From positions 13,707,001 to 13,771,000 of the forward strand of contig CM073593.1 of NCBI GenBank assembly GCA_037074705.1: DNA of 64,000 nt. Reading direction: 5' to 3'. How positions within the stretch are numbered: the stretch's first letter is position 1; every line of letters starts with the position of its first letter. Below are positions 42,770-53,775 of this stretch, in pieces. The position numbers were made by a program, and so were the translations under genes. A model generated the notes under the pieces. That model worked only from the letters and a program-made list of their open reading frames with translations. It was not told where the DNA came from and did not search any database. This stretch comes from Zhengitettix transpicula (taxonomy: Eukaryota > Arthropoda > Insecta > Orthoptera > Tetrigidae).

Positions 42770-43035
42770 TATTAATGTACAAACAGCCACTATTAAACTC
42801 AATAATTATTATTTCGCTAAAACTTCTGTTTTCCCATTGTCGTTGCCCTTATTGTTCCGATAACCATTCGGCTCTCCCATTGTCGTTGCGTTTTCGTCGC
42901 TTTTGAGTTTTGTCAACTGACTAGTGCAGTTGTGTTGCTCTAGGCTCTCTTAGCACCTGACGAAAGGGACAAGGATCCCAGAAACGTTGTGTGGCATTTA
43001 TATTACCCCTTTTGTCTGAATTTTGACGTGATTTT
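42770..43035 (+). mobile_element. Inverted PLE1 3' terminal copy
   Basis: It starts at AATGTACAAACAGCCACTAT, still within the endonuclease C-terminal coding end, and includes the full 3' non-coding end as far as GTGTGGCATTTATATTACCC. It is oriented opposite to the PLE1 coding part. Confidence 0.85.
42953..42994 (+). ncRNA. Hammerhead-like core, best PLE1-type copy
   Basis: GCAC, CUGACGA (42,957-42,963), AA, stem II GGGA/UCCC (42,966-42,969 with 42,976-42,979), A, GAAA (42,981-42,984), CGUU, GUGUGG. GCAC and GUGUG can form a short stem I. Departures from the strict consensus are the unpaired A residues flanking stem II. Cleavage has not been shown. Confidence 0.45.
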
Positions 43036-44650
43036 TTATTCATTTTAGAAATCAATAGGAACGGTAAGGTGTAAAGAAACAAGGCGTGGGTTTAGTTTGG
43101 TCGGGTTCGTTCACCTCGTCATGGAACTGCCTACTAAATTCAGCAAAAGTAACTTCACATAACTGGCGTGAACATATATTATGTTATTATATTGTAATGA
43201 AATAAAACATTATTCTTTAATAATTTCAAGTCCATTGCGATGGATTTGTGAAATATTTCTAACCATTAAGATACGGAGTGATGTATAAAGTAAGCGTTCG
43301 AATGTAGCCTATGTAACTATTAAAAAAATAAAGTCTTACTAATAAAGTTGATGAATTTTCCAACTTAGCAATTATATGTGAATATTGTAACGTAAGATTT
43401 TGGGCCATCAGTATGAAAGGAGCGCCCGGTAGATGAAAGGCAGTGGGATTGTCCAACCCGCCAAATGGAAAGGTCAAAGAGTAAAATCCCAAAGATTAAT
43501 AGTGGGGCGACATATATTCTCATAACTAAGGTAGCCCGTTTATCTTTCAACACATTAAAGCCAACAAAGGGAAATACTTCTTTTCCGATAATTATCTGAG
43601 AGAATTTTACATGTGGTGAAATAAAAATTGAAACAAACCTCAGGTGGCTTCAATTGGAAAACCTGTCTGTAGTTCGTGTTGATAACGGTGCGATACCCAA
43701 TGCGCATACAAGAAAGGAACACTAATAATAGTACAATGAAACAGACCACTGAAATCGGTTAACATGTTTATATTATAGGGATCAAGGTAGAGGAAATTTG
43801 AGTACTGTCATTATTAGAGCAGTTTCCACCTACATATAAAGAGATGTTGTATAGATGAGAGAAAATACAGATCATCAGGTATCTGACTCCGAACGGCTAA
43901 ATCACAATTGAAAGTGTACGTAAGATACACGGCATATACGGACGCTTAATCAAAGTCGACGATCTTGTCAGTTTTTTTTAATGTGTATCATTTAATCGTT
44001 TTGTATAAATCAGCTTATAAATTTCTCGCATTTTTTTAGCTGCCAGAAGACCGAAAATCAATCGGGTTGATTTCGTTTCTGTTCCCGGAATCGAATAACT
44101 TACTTCTATTTATTTAATGAATAAGCAAATAATTTAATAAATGCTTTGATAAAGTTATTTCATATTTCCTTTGCGATATCTTTAAATTGGAAGATTATTA
44201 TTTATTTATCGTGCGCTTACTCTGGATATTGCATTGAAGGAAATCTCAATCTAGGTAATTAAATGGATTTTGAGAGAAGCTTTTTTTCTCATTTCATTAT
44301 TTCTCTACTTCTTTAAATAAGAAGAAAATTATTTTCTTATGGGCTCTTACTCGATTGGGTGACTCAAAAGTCAACATTCATTAGCCACATTGTCTAATGT
44401 TGTTCGTAACGTATAAAGATGTGCTTATAAAGTTTTTAATTGATGATAATTACAGATTATCAATTACAAATGTCATTAATCCACTTTTGTGTTATTGACT
44501 ATACGTTACTGTTATGGTGATATGCGTAATTTGTCTAACGAAATATTATGTACGATATTTCGTTAAACTCATATAGCCTTTAAAATGAAGATATCAGAAA
44601 TTTGGCAAATTATACAGAGTCCCTGGTAGTCACTAGTAAGAAATTTAGAG
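43036..44650. other. AT-rich intergenic DNA
   Basis: Minus-strand frames of 62-77 codons at 43,259-43,749 overlap each other and carry no recognised domain. No repeat family identified. Confidence 0.35.
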
Positions 44651-44654
44651 GAAC

Positions 44655-44995
44655 ATTAAGTATCAGGGTAGAAAAATCTCGACCGGACCAGAAACATTCC
44701 CGGGACCTCCTATAACCTTTCAACGTGTGAAAGATACTCTCTAATATTCAATTAAAAAATCTAAAACCCTTGATCAATTTACATATACAAAATCGGTTCT
44801 TCATTGTGGTCCTCAAATTTAGGTAATGTAAGAATTGAGATTTAGGAAAAAATTGGAGGTAAGTCTTCATCAGGAATTTCGCACCGAATCTGAAGTCGTC
44901 ACCAGTAGTTCGGCTGGTTGAACTTCCGCCCGGTAAGAGGATGTCCCGGGTTCGATTTCTGTTCCGGTCATAATTTTCCCATCCTGACACTTTAA
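44655..44995. repeat. Foldback repeat with tRNA-like arms, second copy
   Basis: The left arm (44,655-44,713) and right arm (44,933-44,995) are inverted copies of about 60 bases. The right arm contains GTCCCGGGTTCGATTTCTGT (B-box-like). The spacer of about 220 bases is unrelated to the 26-base spacer at 4.9 kb. The 80-codon minus-strand frame that starts in the right arm is a by-product. Confidence 0.65.
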
Positions 44996-45739
44996 TTCAA
45001 TATAATTTTATGTCCTTTACGGCTTGATCTTAGATTTTAAATTTTGAAACTACAAATATTAACATATTTGGGAATTAGACTTTTGGTTTTACCCTTAATT
45101 TAGATTATATTACTAGAAGTTTAGTCTTAAATTCACTATTTGTTATTCATGTGGCCTATTATGATTTACAGTTTTTCAAGACGAGGTTTTCACATATTTA
45201 TATTCATGTATCTATGTCCCTAAAACTTATGGTGCAATTTCAACCGAATTCGGAACACAAAAGGATCTCAAAATGAAAAAAAAACTATTGTTGGAAGTGG
45301 AAGTGTCTTGGATAATTAATTAGCAAATTCCCGCTATTACGGTATTACTGAAGCTTCTAATGTAACTCCGAGTGCAATTTAAATCTAATTTATACTTATT
45401 GTAGGGATGAAATGCGATTACTTATAAAATATACAAAATACCAAGATTTGCGTCGAATATATTTGGTGTCAACCTGAAACTAGTGTCACGTGATCGTTAG
45501 TCTGTTACAAAAACCACGATTAATCGTTACTGAGAATTGAACTAATTAAGCTTGCGTAGTGACTGATTATGATACGGTTGTACATAGATATATTTAGATT
45601 TTCTGTCCCAATTGGTGACAATGGAAGTTTTACGTATGGTTCCTGTGCGATCAACGAAATAAAGAGAACAGTTCAAGTTGTAAATTGAGATTCTAATTCT
45701 TGAAATTATTGACGATCAGGTTAAATTGAGAGGAATGAA
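44996..45739. other. AT-rich spacer
   Basis: Nothing recognised. Confidence 0.35.
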
Positions 45740-46110
45740 CAAACAAAAAACTCTTAATTAGATATCTAATATAGCATGGAGGTTGGAAGAGGAAGTAGAA
45801 AGACAAGAATTCTCTAAATCTCTCAACAAAGAAAGGGCTAAGGGCACTTCTCCATGGGAGGACGTTTCACTTGATAGTGAATTTGATTGCAATAAAATAT
45901 GTGGAGTTGAGGATTATATTTGAAAATCATAAATTTAAATTAGTGGAATTTTAGAAAATTCGAAGAAACTGTTGATGAAAAAGGGGAGTCTGAATAGAGT
46001 TTAATATGGAAACAACATCAAGAGAAACGAGTGGTCATGAAGGATGGTTAGGTGTTAGATTTTGTCAATAAATTGGTAAGAGCGGTTTCTTTAAAAGGAC
46101 AAGCAAAAAA
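45740..46110 (-). pseudogene. Second Penelope-type reverse transcriptase relic
   Basis: Nucleotide similarity to 41,395-41,760 is plain by eye: TAGCATGGAGGTTGGAAGAG, TTCTCTAAATCTCTC, TGTGGAGTTGAGGATTA, AACAACATCAAGAGAAACGA and GTGGTCATGAAGGA correspond to PLE1 phrases in the same order. It is diverged, with indels and no long open frame, and its YVDD box is destroyed. No termini were recognised. Confidence 0.7.
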
Positions 46111-46919
46111 TAATGTGTCGCGAATACAACAAAGAATGAAAAACGTCGATTGTAAACATCACATGAAACATTTGATAGCGAATATAAATGCAAAATAGTC
46201 CCATCTGTGATTCAGACAAAAATTGTTTTATTTATGACAAAAGTGATGTGCAACAGCCGCATCCATTTATGGTCTATTGGGGGTTAAAAGATGAGTGACA
46301 AAAATATTTTTTGTGCCAGTGCAGGTATACATTAGAATTTTCAACCAGAATTTCTCGAAATAACATAGAAAAAAAAGTTGTAATTAATGTAAGGAATATT
46401 AAAATCCGTCATGTTTCTGAAATATCGGTTTCAGCTAATATACTGATTCATCATAATTAAGGAACTGAGTTGAAAAATATATTTATGTGATTGCTTTATA
46501 GTTCAGAAAATAAGAATTCTTCCTAAAATTTAATACTGTAAATATTATATTATAGCCTTAGTAACGTTAAACATTTATTACTACTATATATAAATAATTA
46601 TAATAAAACTTTACTGAAGCACTATGCTTGAAAACAACAATCGAAATGTCATTACAATTTTAAATTCCCATCTAAGATCATATCGGTGGAAGTGCGGTGA
46701 AAAATGATCGCGTTAGGCCATAAATAGAAAATTTTACGAACTTTGTTGTAAAATTTTGATATTAAATTAGAAAGGTTATTAATATGTGACGATTTTCTTT
46801 CTGACAATTCTAAGTGTGAAGAAAAAACTTGTAAAAATATCTGTGTGGTAGTTGAATAAAGTTTACTAACCTGCGAACATTAAAGTAACGCTTTGCACCC
46901 ATGAAAATTAATATAAGTC
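46111..46919. other. AT-rich spacer
   Basis: Nothing recognised. Confidence 0.35.
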
Positions 46920-47260
46920 GAAGCATTCCACGTGAGAATGTCGCAGGTTTGTTTCGCGCTTGAGCGCGAGTATGGCGACTTATTTAATTACCTCGGCACG
47001 CACGGCTATAAATCCCACAAGCGGAATCCATACATAGTAAAGCCATGGGTGTGAGCCGTGACGCTGTACTCTCTGCTGCTGCTGCCTGATATATTGCTGC
47101 AACGGTTGCAGTTTTACGGGTATTGCGAGAAACGCTAACCTTGTATTAAACTTGCCAGGGCACAGCTCGCTGCAGCCGTATATCTTTGCCATGTGTGATC
47201 AATGCTGAGGGCTGCAAGTCTCGCGCGAACTACGCTCGCGACGGAGTGCATTTATTTGTC
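46920..47260. promoter_or_regulatory. CpG-richer unique patch, possible regulatory or exonic
   Basis: Dense CG dinucleotides (CGCGCTTGAGCGCGAG, CTCGCGCGAACTACGCTCGC) stand out. A minus-strand frame of 70 codons (46,980-47,192) starts with ATG, reads MAKIYGCSELCPGKFNTRLA and then a QQQQRVQR run. A TATAAAT string lies at about 47,008. Nothing in the frame is recognised. It could be a short gene, a promoter region or simply GC-rich unique DNA. Confidence 0.25.
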
Positions 47261-47615
47261 TACTGTTTATAACGTCTAAATAAAGTTGTGCCTCCCCCCT
47301 ATGATCGATGTTTATTTCCCTACATGCAATATCCTCTCGAATGTCTGGTTACGTGAAATCATATAAAGTTATCCTGTCTGTAACAGTGTCATTTCTTCAA
47401 ATAATGACATCTGCGGCCATATTCCTCATATTTTGGATGCCACAGTAACATCCGTTTCTCAATAGACCAGTGCATTTCGTTAGGTAGGGAGGAAATATGT
47501 TCGAAGAACAGGCAACTTATGAGAAGTCAGTTTTGAAGTATCAACACCATGAAAAGCTACTACTGCGGCATTTCAATTAAACCATGGATACAGATAAGAA
47601 AAACTTGCCGAGTGC
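47261..47615. other. Spacer, nothing recognised
   Basis: No frame or repeat family. Confidence 0.35.
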
Positions 47616-47617
47616 TC

Positions 47618-48430
47618 GGCGTTGCCCGGATTAAACACTGCGACATCCACAACACCGGATTTGACTCCAATCTCGGTAGTTTTTGCGTTATTTTTATGTA
47701 ACGCCCCTCCACCCCATCCCTAAAGGTGTTCCCTTCCCATGCTAAAAAGGGGTTGAAATTATATTAAAAAATATATGGGAAAAACGCTATATTGAACTTG
47801 AAAAATTTTCCCTCAACCAAAGTATCGGTCCTTTTAATCTTTTTAAAAATTTCGACGAACGTCCAACCCCTCTCCTGGGGTGTAAAACGGCAAGTTTAAT
47901 GTAATAATTAAACTCAGAGACATCCACAACTCCGAATTTGACCCCAATCTTAGTAGTTTTTGCATTATTTTTGAATGCGCTCCTCCACCACCGCCCCTAA
48001 GGGTGCTACCCTTCAATACATAAAGGAGTAGAAATTATACATGAACAAAAATTGGAGAAACACTGCCGTTAACACCGTAATTTTTTATTTGGCGCAAAAA
48101 ATGCAATTTTAGCATTTTTAGTTTATTTCCATCCCCACTCCTGTGGGTGGTAGTCCTGTCTTACCCGTTCTGTGTTTATTTACATTTCTAAAGGAACACG
48201 TGTAAACACTTTCGTCAAAATTGCTCCATTTGTATGCGGAACATACACACTGATTTCCCCTTTTACCCTCACTCGTAGGGGTAAGTTGATTGTTATAATT
48301 AAACTTAGGGATATACAGAACCACGGATTCAACACCAATATCGGTTGTTTTTGCTTCATTTTTGTGTAACGTCCCTTCACCCAACCCCTTTGGTTGCTCC
48401 ACACCGACGTCACATCATACACAAACTTTT
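47618..48430 (+). repeat. Repeat family B copy 7 with three internal box repeats
   Basis: It begins at GTGCTCGGCGTTGCCCGGAT. The box ACATCCACAACACCGGATTT with the following ACTCCAATCTCGGTAGTTTT occurs three times (about 47,642, 47,932 and 48,302), so the copy holds an internal tandem arrangement with periods of roughly 290 and 370 bases. The C-rich CCCTAAGGGTG lines lie between. Frames of 65-94 codons inside belong to the repeat. Confidence 0.7.
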
Positions 48431-49500
48431 CTGCGTGTTGTCAGGATGACGTTATAATTGACATAAATGACGTCATAATTTGGCATCCGTAGTTACATAT
48501 TTTTCTAATAAAATTGTTTTCACAAATAAACATACTGAATAAAATTATAAATTTGTAACAATTAGTGTTAAGTCATGATAATCTCTGATGTATTTAATAA
48601 TTTTCAGTTGATTTTTTGTACGGTCAAGTATTGTGAAATGTAATTGTCAAGAATGTCATTAATGACTGGTTGCTACAAAAGGCTCTACAGATTCGTTTAG
48701 TTCAGTAACTTCGTGAGTGAACCAAAGCCAACGACTAATCGGTAGCGTCCCGTGATTAATTAAGGCAGCACCGACACGTTCCCTTGACAAAGACACAAAG
48801 AGAAAGAAGAAAGACCAAAAGCTACGGACTAAGAAGAAAGCTCTCGCTTCCCGTTCAATTACTTTAAGATGCGAAGCAAGAACGTAATAGGATTGAGCTC
48901 AACCGCGGTTGGCTCTAACTGCAGGTGACCAGCTCCTCGAGAACAAACCTTTAGACTTTATTCACTAAGATAACTGACCAAATTACCCTTCCCGACAAAT
49001 TAAGACCAAAATGTTCAACACATCGAGATGTATTTTTAATGTTTGACTTACATTTATTTAAACATTTCGATTTGATTACTAAATTCCGTTATTTTCTTGG
49101 GCAATTTTTTTAAAGAAACAATTTTTATAATCAATTATACGTTTTGCATTGAGCGTCACTTAATTGACAATAAATCGATAATTATAATTAAATCAAATTA
49201 TTAAAGGTTTGTGGAGTGAGGTTCACGATACCTTAAGGTGAATGAGTGCTTCAAACTGTGACTGGCATTTTCAGCCAGTCACAAGTTTGTTAACATATGG
49301 AAATTAACCTATTTATTCGTAAGAACGAGCACGTCTGATAAATGCAGTATCGCTGATCGAGAAATTGTCTTTGTATATGGCGCGAGATTTTAATTATTTA
49401 GATTTTTTTATAAAAATATAAATGATATACTTTCACAACGTTCGGAAAATTAGTTTTAATTGTTTTCGATAATACTGAGTGGAGGTCATAAGTGAATACA
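48431..49500. other. Intergenic DNA with a moderate-GC patch
   Basis: A non-repetitive patch at about 48,660-48,990 includes an A/G-rich run (GACAAAGACACAAAGAGAAA). No gene or repeat was recognised. Confidence 0.3.
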
Positions 49501-49507
49501 ATATCTG

Positions 49508-49783
49508 ATGAAAAGATCATGTTGTGGCAGGTATGTTGAATTATCTCTGAGTGGTTTAGGGACGAAAAAGACAGTCTTACATGGATGTGAAGAGGAAAAG
49601 AATAATAATTTCAATGGATCGGAAACGGTTTTCAGAAGTATTATAAGTATTGAGACGAATATTAGAAAGAGAATATATATTATATACTTCCGGTCACATA
49701 TTTCATTTAAGGAGAAATCATATGGTGTGTATTATTATAAAAGTTTGTTAAAAGACCATGTAGATTATAGGAGTGATTATTAA
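49508..49783 (+). CDS. Hypothetical 91-codon frame, doubtful
   Basis: It starts with ATG (MKRSCCGRYVELSLSGLGTK) and ends at TAA. It has a Cys pair near the N-terminus and a Tyr-rich C-terminal third, with no signal peptide, membrane segment or known motif. GCAG|GTATGT near the start would read as a splice donor after ten codons, which argues against the full frame as it stands. No neighbours support it. Confidence 0.15.
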   Translation: MKRSCCGRYVELSLSGLGTKKTVLHGCEEEKNNNFNGSETVFRSIISIETNIRKRIYIIYFRSHISFKEKSYGVYYYKSLLKDHVDYRSDY

Positions 49784-51880
49784 AATAATCTGTTGACTTG
49801 ATTTTTGGTTTTAAAAATATAAAGTATTATTAAGTATTCATTGATTATTCTGTTTAATAATTTTCATAATTTTATGTTAATTGTGTGTATACCATGCATA
49901 CGTGTCTTGGGAAAGAATAATCTGCATCTATTGACGTCAGAGTGACGACAGTTAAATTTAGTTGAAGGCTTAAGTAACAGCCAGCTGGATCTACTGAACT
50001 CCATCCCGAAGCCAAGAGTACTATAATATCAGAGTATCGTTAAAACAATTATAAGTCGTGAATTCTCTTTGTTTTTAAGCGTTGTGAATGCAGATAAATT
50101 TCGAGAAACCATATCCACGTATACCTTGAGACTATACGAGATAGTGTTCTATTCTATAAAATAAGCTTAAATATGCATAATATTGTAATTTCCGTTAAAT
50201 TTTTCCGGTAGTTATTTAGTCTCGAGACATTAATTATTAATAATTTAATACATAAACCAATTACATTTTATAAATATAACTTTTACACTTTTCTTTATAA
50301 TTAATTTACGTATGGCATTGTGGATGTTTCTTACCGTTTCATAACAAAATATTTGAACTACAAAATAGCAACAATGCATTATTGCCAAGTGGACTAGGAG
50401 AATGAAAACTGTAGTATTACCGCTGGATTAGCACGCGTGTTTTAGTGGATCAGCCCAGACTACTTCATGTCTCCATTCTCCAAATCATAATTTAGTTAAT
50501 CATCGCTAATGACTAGTATATACCATGGTTTGCCATATACGCCACTGCAGAACACTTAAACAAATGAGAATATTATACGCGAGATTTGTTAATAAAATAT
50601 ATGTATAAGAAATATTTTCATTTTTATCGAATACATTTATGTAATTTATAGAAAGTGAAATGTTTTTTTTTCCTACTTCAATTTGAATTTACTCGTCGTC
50701 CAACAATTTTTTACGACGATTTCAATACATTTATTAAGTGAAGACTAGATTAGTTACACCAAAACAACATAAATAATATCAGTTAATTTATAATAATTTT
50801 TTATGAACCCCGAGATTTTTCTTTCGATATTTTCAATTCACTTATCCTTAAGCGTCAGCATATTACATGACTTTCTTCGGATGCCCTCTTTTCTTATAAT
50901 ATATTCTGCATATGTCACTAGAGACACACTTGATATTCCCAACCGTCTTTAACTTTCATCCTACATGAAATGTAAGCATTACTCTATTTCTATATTTCTA
51001 CGCTTGTTCAAATTTTCATAGTGAAAATTGTTTGTCTCTTTTTGTGTAATTTATATTTTACTTTTTTAAAACAAATTCTAGCAATTATATTACTATATAC
51101 AATATATTTAAAATGCCAGTGAAATTGTTTGACAAGAATTCCATATCAGAACCCAATTATTTTATTACCCTCTTTTATTAAAAATCATATGTAACTATAA
51201 TATTTTTATCCCAGTAGGCCGAATAATTAATATGTAACCTTAGGATTTTGAAAGTATGTTTCGCGGGCAAGTATCACAATGACCTAGATGGCTATCGCTG
51301 AAAATTATATTAGCCACATATATATTTCTATTCAATTTATTGTATAATTAATTTTATGTTACTATCGAAGGTCGAGTAATGTAAACATTACAGATTTCCA
51401 AAGTGGATATTTATTGAGCGTTAAAATTTATTTATTTTATCTTGATATTTGAGAGTTTATTAGTTTGTGAATATATGTTATGAACCGTATTCCGATGAAA
51501 ATTCCATTTTACTTAGAAAAAATCTATTAAATTAAGTTCGACGTCAGCTGTAGCGCCTTCTCGACTATTGTGAATACTTGCCCGCCGTACACGTAGTTTC
51601 AGATTCGTGCCGTGAAATTATAAAGGATGAAAACTAATGCTGTAATACTCTTCAATTCAACCAGAAAGTCAATTATTAACACTAGTAACAGATTTGATAT
51701 TGAATTTCATTATTTACAAACAAATTTAGTTTGAAGTATGGGCGCCAGTTGATTGTCTGCAAAAATTCACAATTATAAAGAGAATACATCAGCTTAAAAT
51801 ATACCAAAAATTTATGAGATCGCTTTTCCACACGGTGATTCAGAACAGAGCTTTTAATTTCACTGTACGTAATTTAGCTC
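49784..51880. other. AT-rich desert
   Basis: No open frame of note and no repeat family over about 2 kb. Confidence 0.4.
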
Positions 51881-52430
51881 ACAGAAATAAATTCCTCCTT
51901 TTATATCCTACATTTTGAGGAATGCCCTCAGCACCACTGAAGGTTAAATACGGTGGCCGTACGTTACGAACGGACTAAATGCGACAGGTTTGTGTAGAGC
52001 TATTAAAAATTAGAAGTAGCAGTATTTTTACTTCAAATATTATCTTACAAAATTAGAAGTCTCCTGGCGTGTTCGCGTGGATGGGTCACTGATGCAACGT
52101 ACGTCATACGACTTGTACAACTCACTGTAGAATAACTCCACAATTGTTCGGCAACGCTGTTTTATTTCAAGCGTTGTGATTGGTTGATTCAATGTTACAC
52201 CTCTCTTCGGGAACTAACTGCCATCGAGCTTCTAGTTTAAAACAGACTATACTTTACCGTCCCAAGAACAGATCTCTGGCAAGTCACAGCGTTTTGTCAC
52301 CGACGCAGATTTGACGTCACGGCATGACGCAGGATGGGATAATAAGCTAAAGTGTGTATTTGCGTAAATAACACCTCGAAAACTCGCTTCGCTTAGTATA
52401 AAAGCTCTCCACCTATGATTTAAAAATTTA
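51881..52430. promoter_or_regulatory. Less AT-rich unique stretch with a TATA-like box
   Basis: It includes TGACGTCACGGCATGACGCA and, about 70 bases later, CTTAGTATAAAAGCTC, a good TATA-box match. No Inr-like string at the right distance and no open frame downstream were found, so promoter function is a guess. Confidence 0.18.
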
Positions 52431-53015
52431 CTTTTGCAATATACTCAATATAGATCAACTCGTATAAGGGTTTCTGATGCTTCCAAATGCTGCTTGACTA
52501 TAAGGGCATCGCTAGTTTATGAGCTGGGTCACACTATGCTCGTCCACTCACTCAGACTTACAACATCGACTGAGTATTCATGACTTTCTCTCGTGCACGT
52601 TCCGAAATATATGATTTTCTCCCAAACACAAAATTTTTACCATACTGAGGCTTTGAAAAAATGTTCATCCGAAATGTCTGATACTCACATTGCAAAGATT
52701 TGGCCGTGTCGCCAAGCCAGCAAACTGTCATTATAATATATAACTGTCGTCTAAACAATAATATTAATGCTTACAATATGATAAAAGGTTACAATATAAT
52801 AAATAATATGCAATTTACATTGCGTAAGTAATTATTTAAATTGGCTATGCATGTTCTTTATAACTTGCATAATTATCTAAAAAGAATTACCTTGTTTTGA
52901 GTCTGTGACTGGATTAATTATTATAGTTTTGAAAATTCTGTATCGTGTCTTATTATTAAAATAATGATCGTGCTTGCTTTAAAACTGAATACGTATTTGT
53001 TACGATAAATTAGTC
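52431..53015. other. Spacer, nothing recognised
   Basis: A 66-codon minus-strand frame without features. Confidence 0.35.
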
Positions 53016-53017
53016 CT

Positions 53018-53395
53018 ATTTGTAAATATAATTAGTGTAAAATGGTCAAAAGGTAGAATTGATTAATATAAAAATTTACAATTAAGTTTCAAAGTTTCTT
53101 CGTTTTAATAGGGACCTCTTCAGTTGTATATAAGTAGATGAATAATTAAAATACTAAGTGAATTTATACAAATAATTAAGCAGAAAAAAAATTCTACTTT
53201 TAGATTATGGAGAAAGTCTTATTTTTTCTGTTAAATTGTTTCTATAAATCCACATAATATTTTAATTGTTTCTCTAATTATGTACAATTGAAGAGAACCT
53301 TAAGGAAAGGGCATAAAATTTGTACTTAATTGTAAAATTTAATGTTAATAAATTTAGACTTTTAGTCATTTTACACTAATTATATTTATATTTAA
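53018..53395. mobile_element. Head-to-head pair of PLE-like termini, third family
   Basis: The left arm (about 53,018-53,133) and right arm (about 53,281-53,395) are inverted copies of about 115 bases. They share ACTTAATTGTAAA and CATTTTACACTAATTATATT. On the minus strand the left arm reads CAACTGAAGAGGTCCCTATT and then ACGAAGAAAC. The right arm reads CAATTGAAGAGAACCTTAAG. A hammerhead-like order (CUGAAGA...GAAA) is present only in the left arm, and stem II is not convincing. Confidence 0.5.
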
Positions 53396-53504
53396 TACCC
53401 TTCTGTTATATTTTAGATCTGTCTAATTCAAAAATATATTTTCAATCTTGTTTTGCATTTATTTTTCAAAATAATTGGAATGAAATTTTATGTAGTGTAA
53501 TATT
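53396..53504. other. AT-rich spacer
   Basis: Nothing recognised. Confidence 0.35.
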
Positions 53505-53775
53505 TTCCACACAACGGACTGCGTGGGTGTGTGCATCGCTCCATGACGAATGCACTCAGTTGGAAGCCGTGGAAACGCTGTCCTGTGCCTTGTGCACTTC
53601 GTTAGTCGTGCTAGTCGAAGCTAATTGCAGCCAGAGATTGACTGCTGAGCTCCGCAACTCTGCAAATTGCCGATCCGTTTAGTTTCGCCTGGAGTTTGGC
53701 AACTGGCCGGGCGGAATACGTTCGCGTGAGGCCTAATCTCAGGGATTCACTTCATTAACAGACTTACGGTCACTC
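53505..53775. promoter_or_regulatory. GC-rich unique island
   Basis: About 270 bases with much higher GC than the 50-56 kb surroundings and without repeat-family phrases. The longest open stretch is about 34 codons (plus strand), so it is not clearly coding. A regulatory element or an untranslated exon are both possible. Confidence 0.22.

Larger units (their letters stand above)
40300..43035 (-). mobile_element. Penelope-like element PLE1
   Basis: It encodes, on the minus strand, a degraded Penelope-type reverse transcriptase followed by a GIY-YIG endonuclease (40,495-42,130). The 3' non-coding end lies at 40,300-40,495. An inverted copy of that end (42,770-43,035, plus strand) lies upstream of the coding part, so the element is closed at both sides by the same sequence in opposite orientation. 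Both copies hold CCCATTGTCGTTGC, CGTCGCTTTTGAGTTTTG, CAACTGACTAGTGCAGT and the hammerhead-like core. The flanking duplication was not identified with certainty. Confidence 0.8.

Noticed and set aside
48118..48422. Frames of 65-94 codons at the end of repeat family B copy 7
   Set aside because: They overlap on both strands within a repeat whose other copies break the frames.
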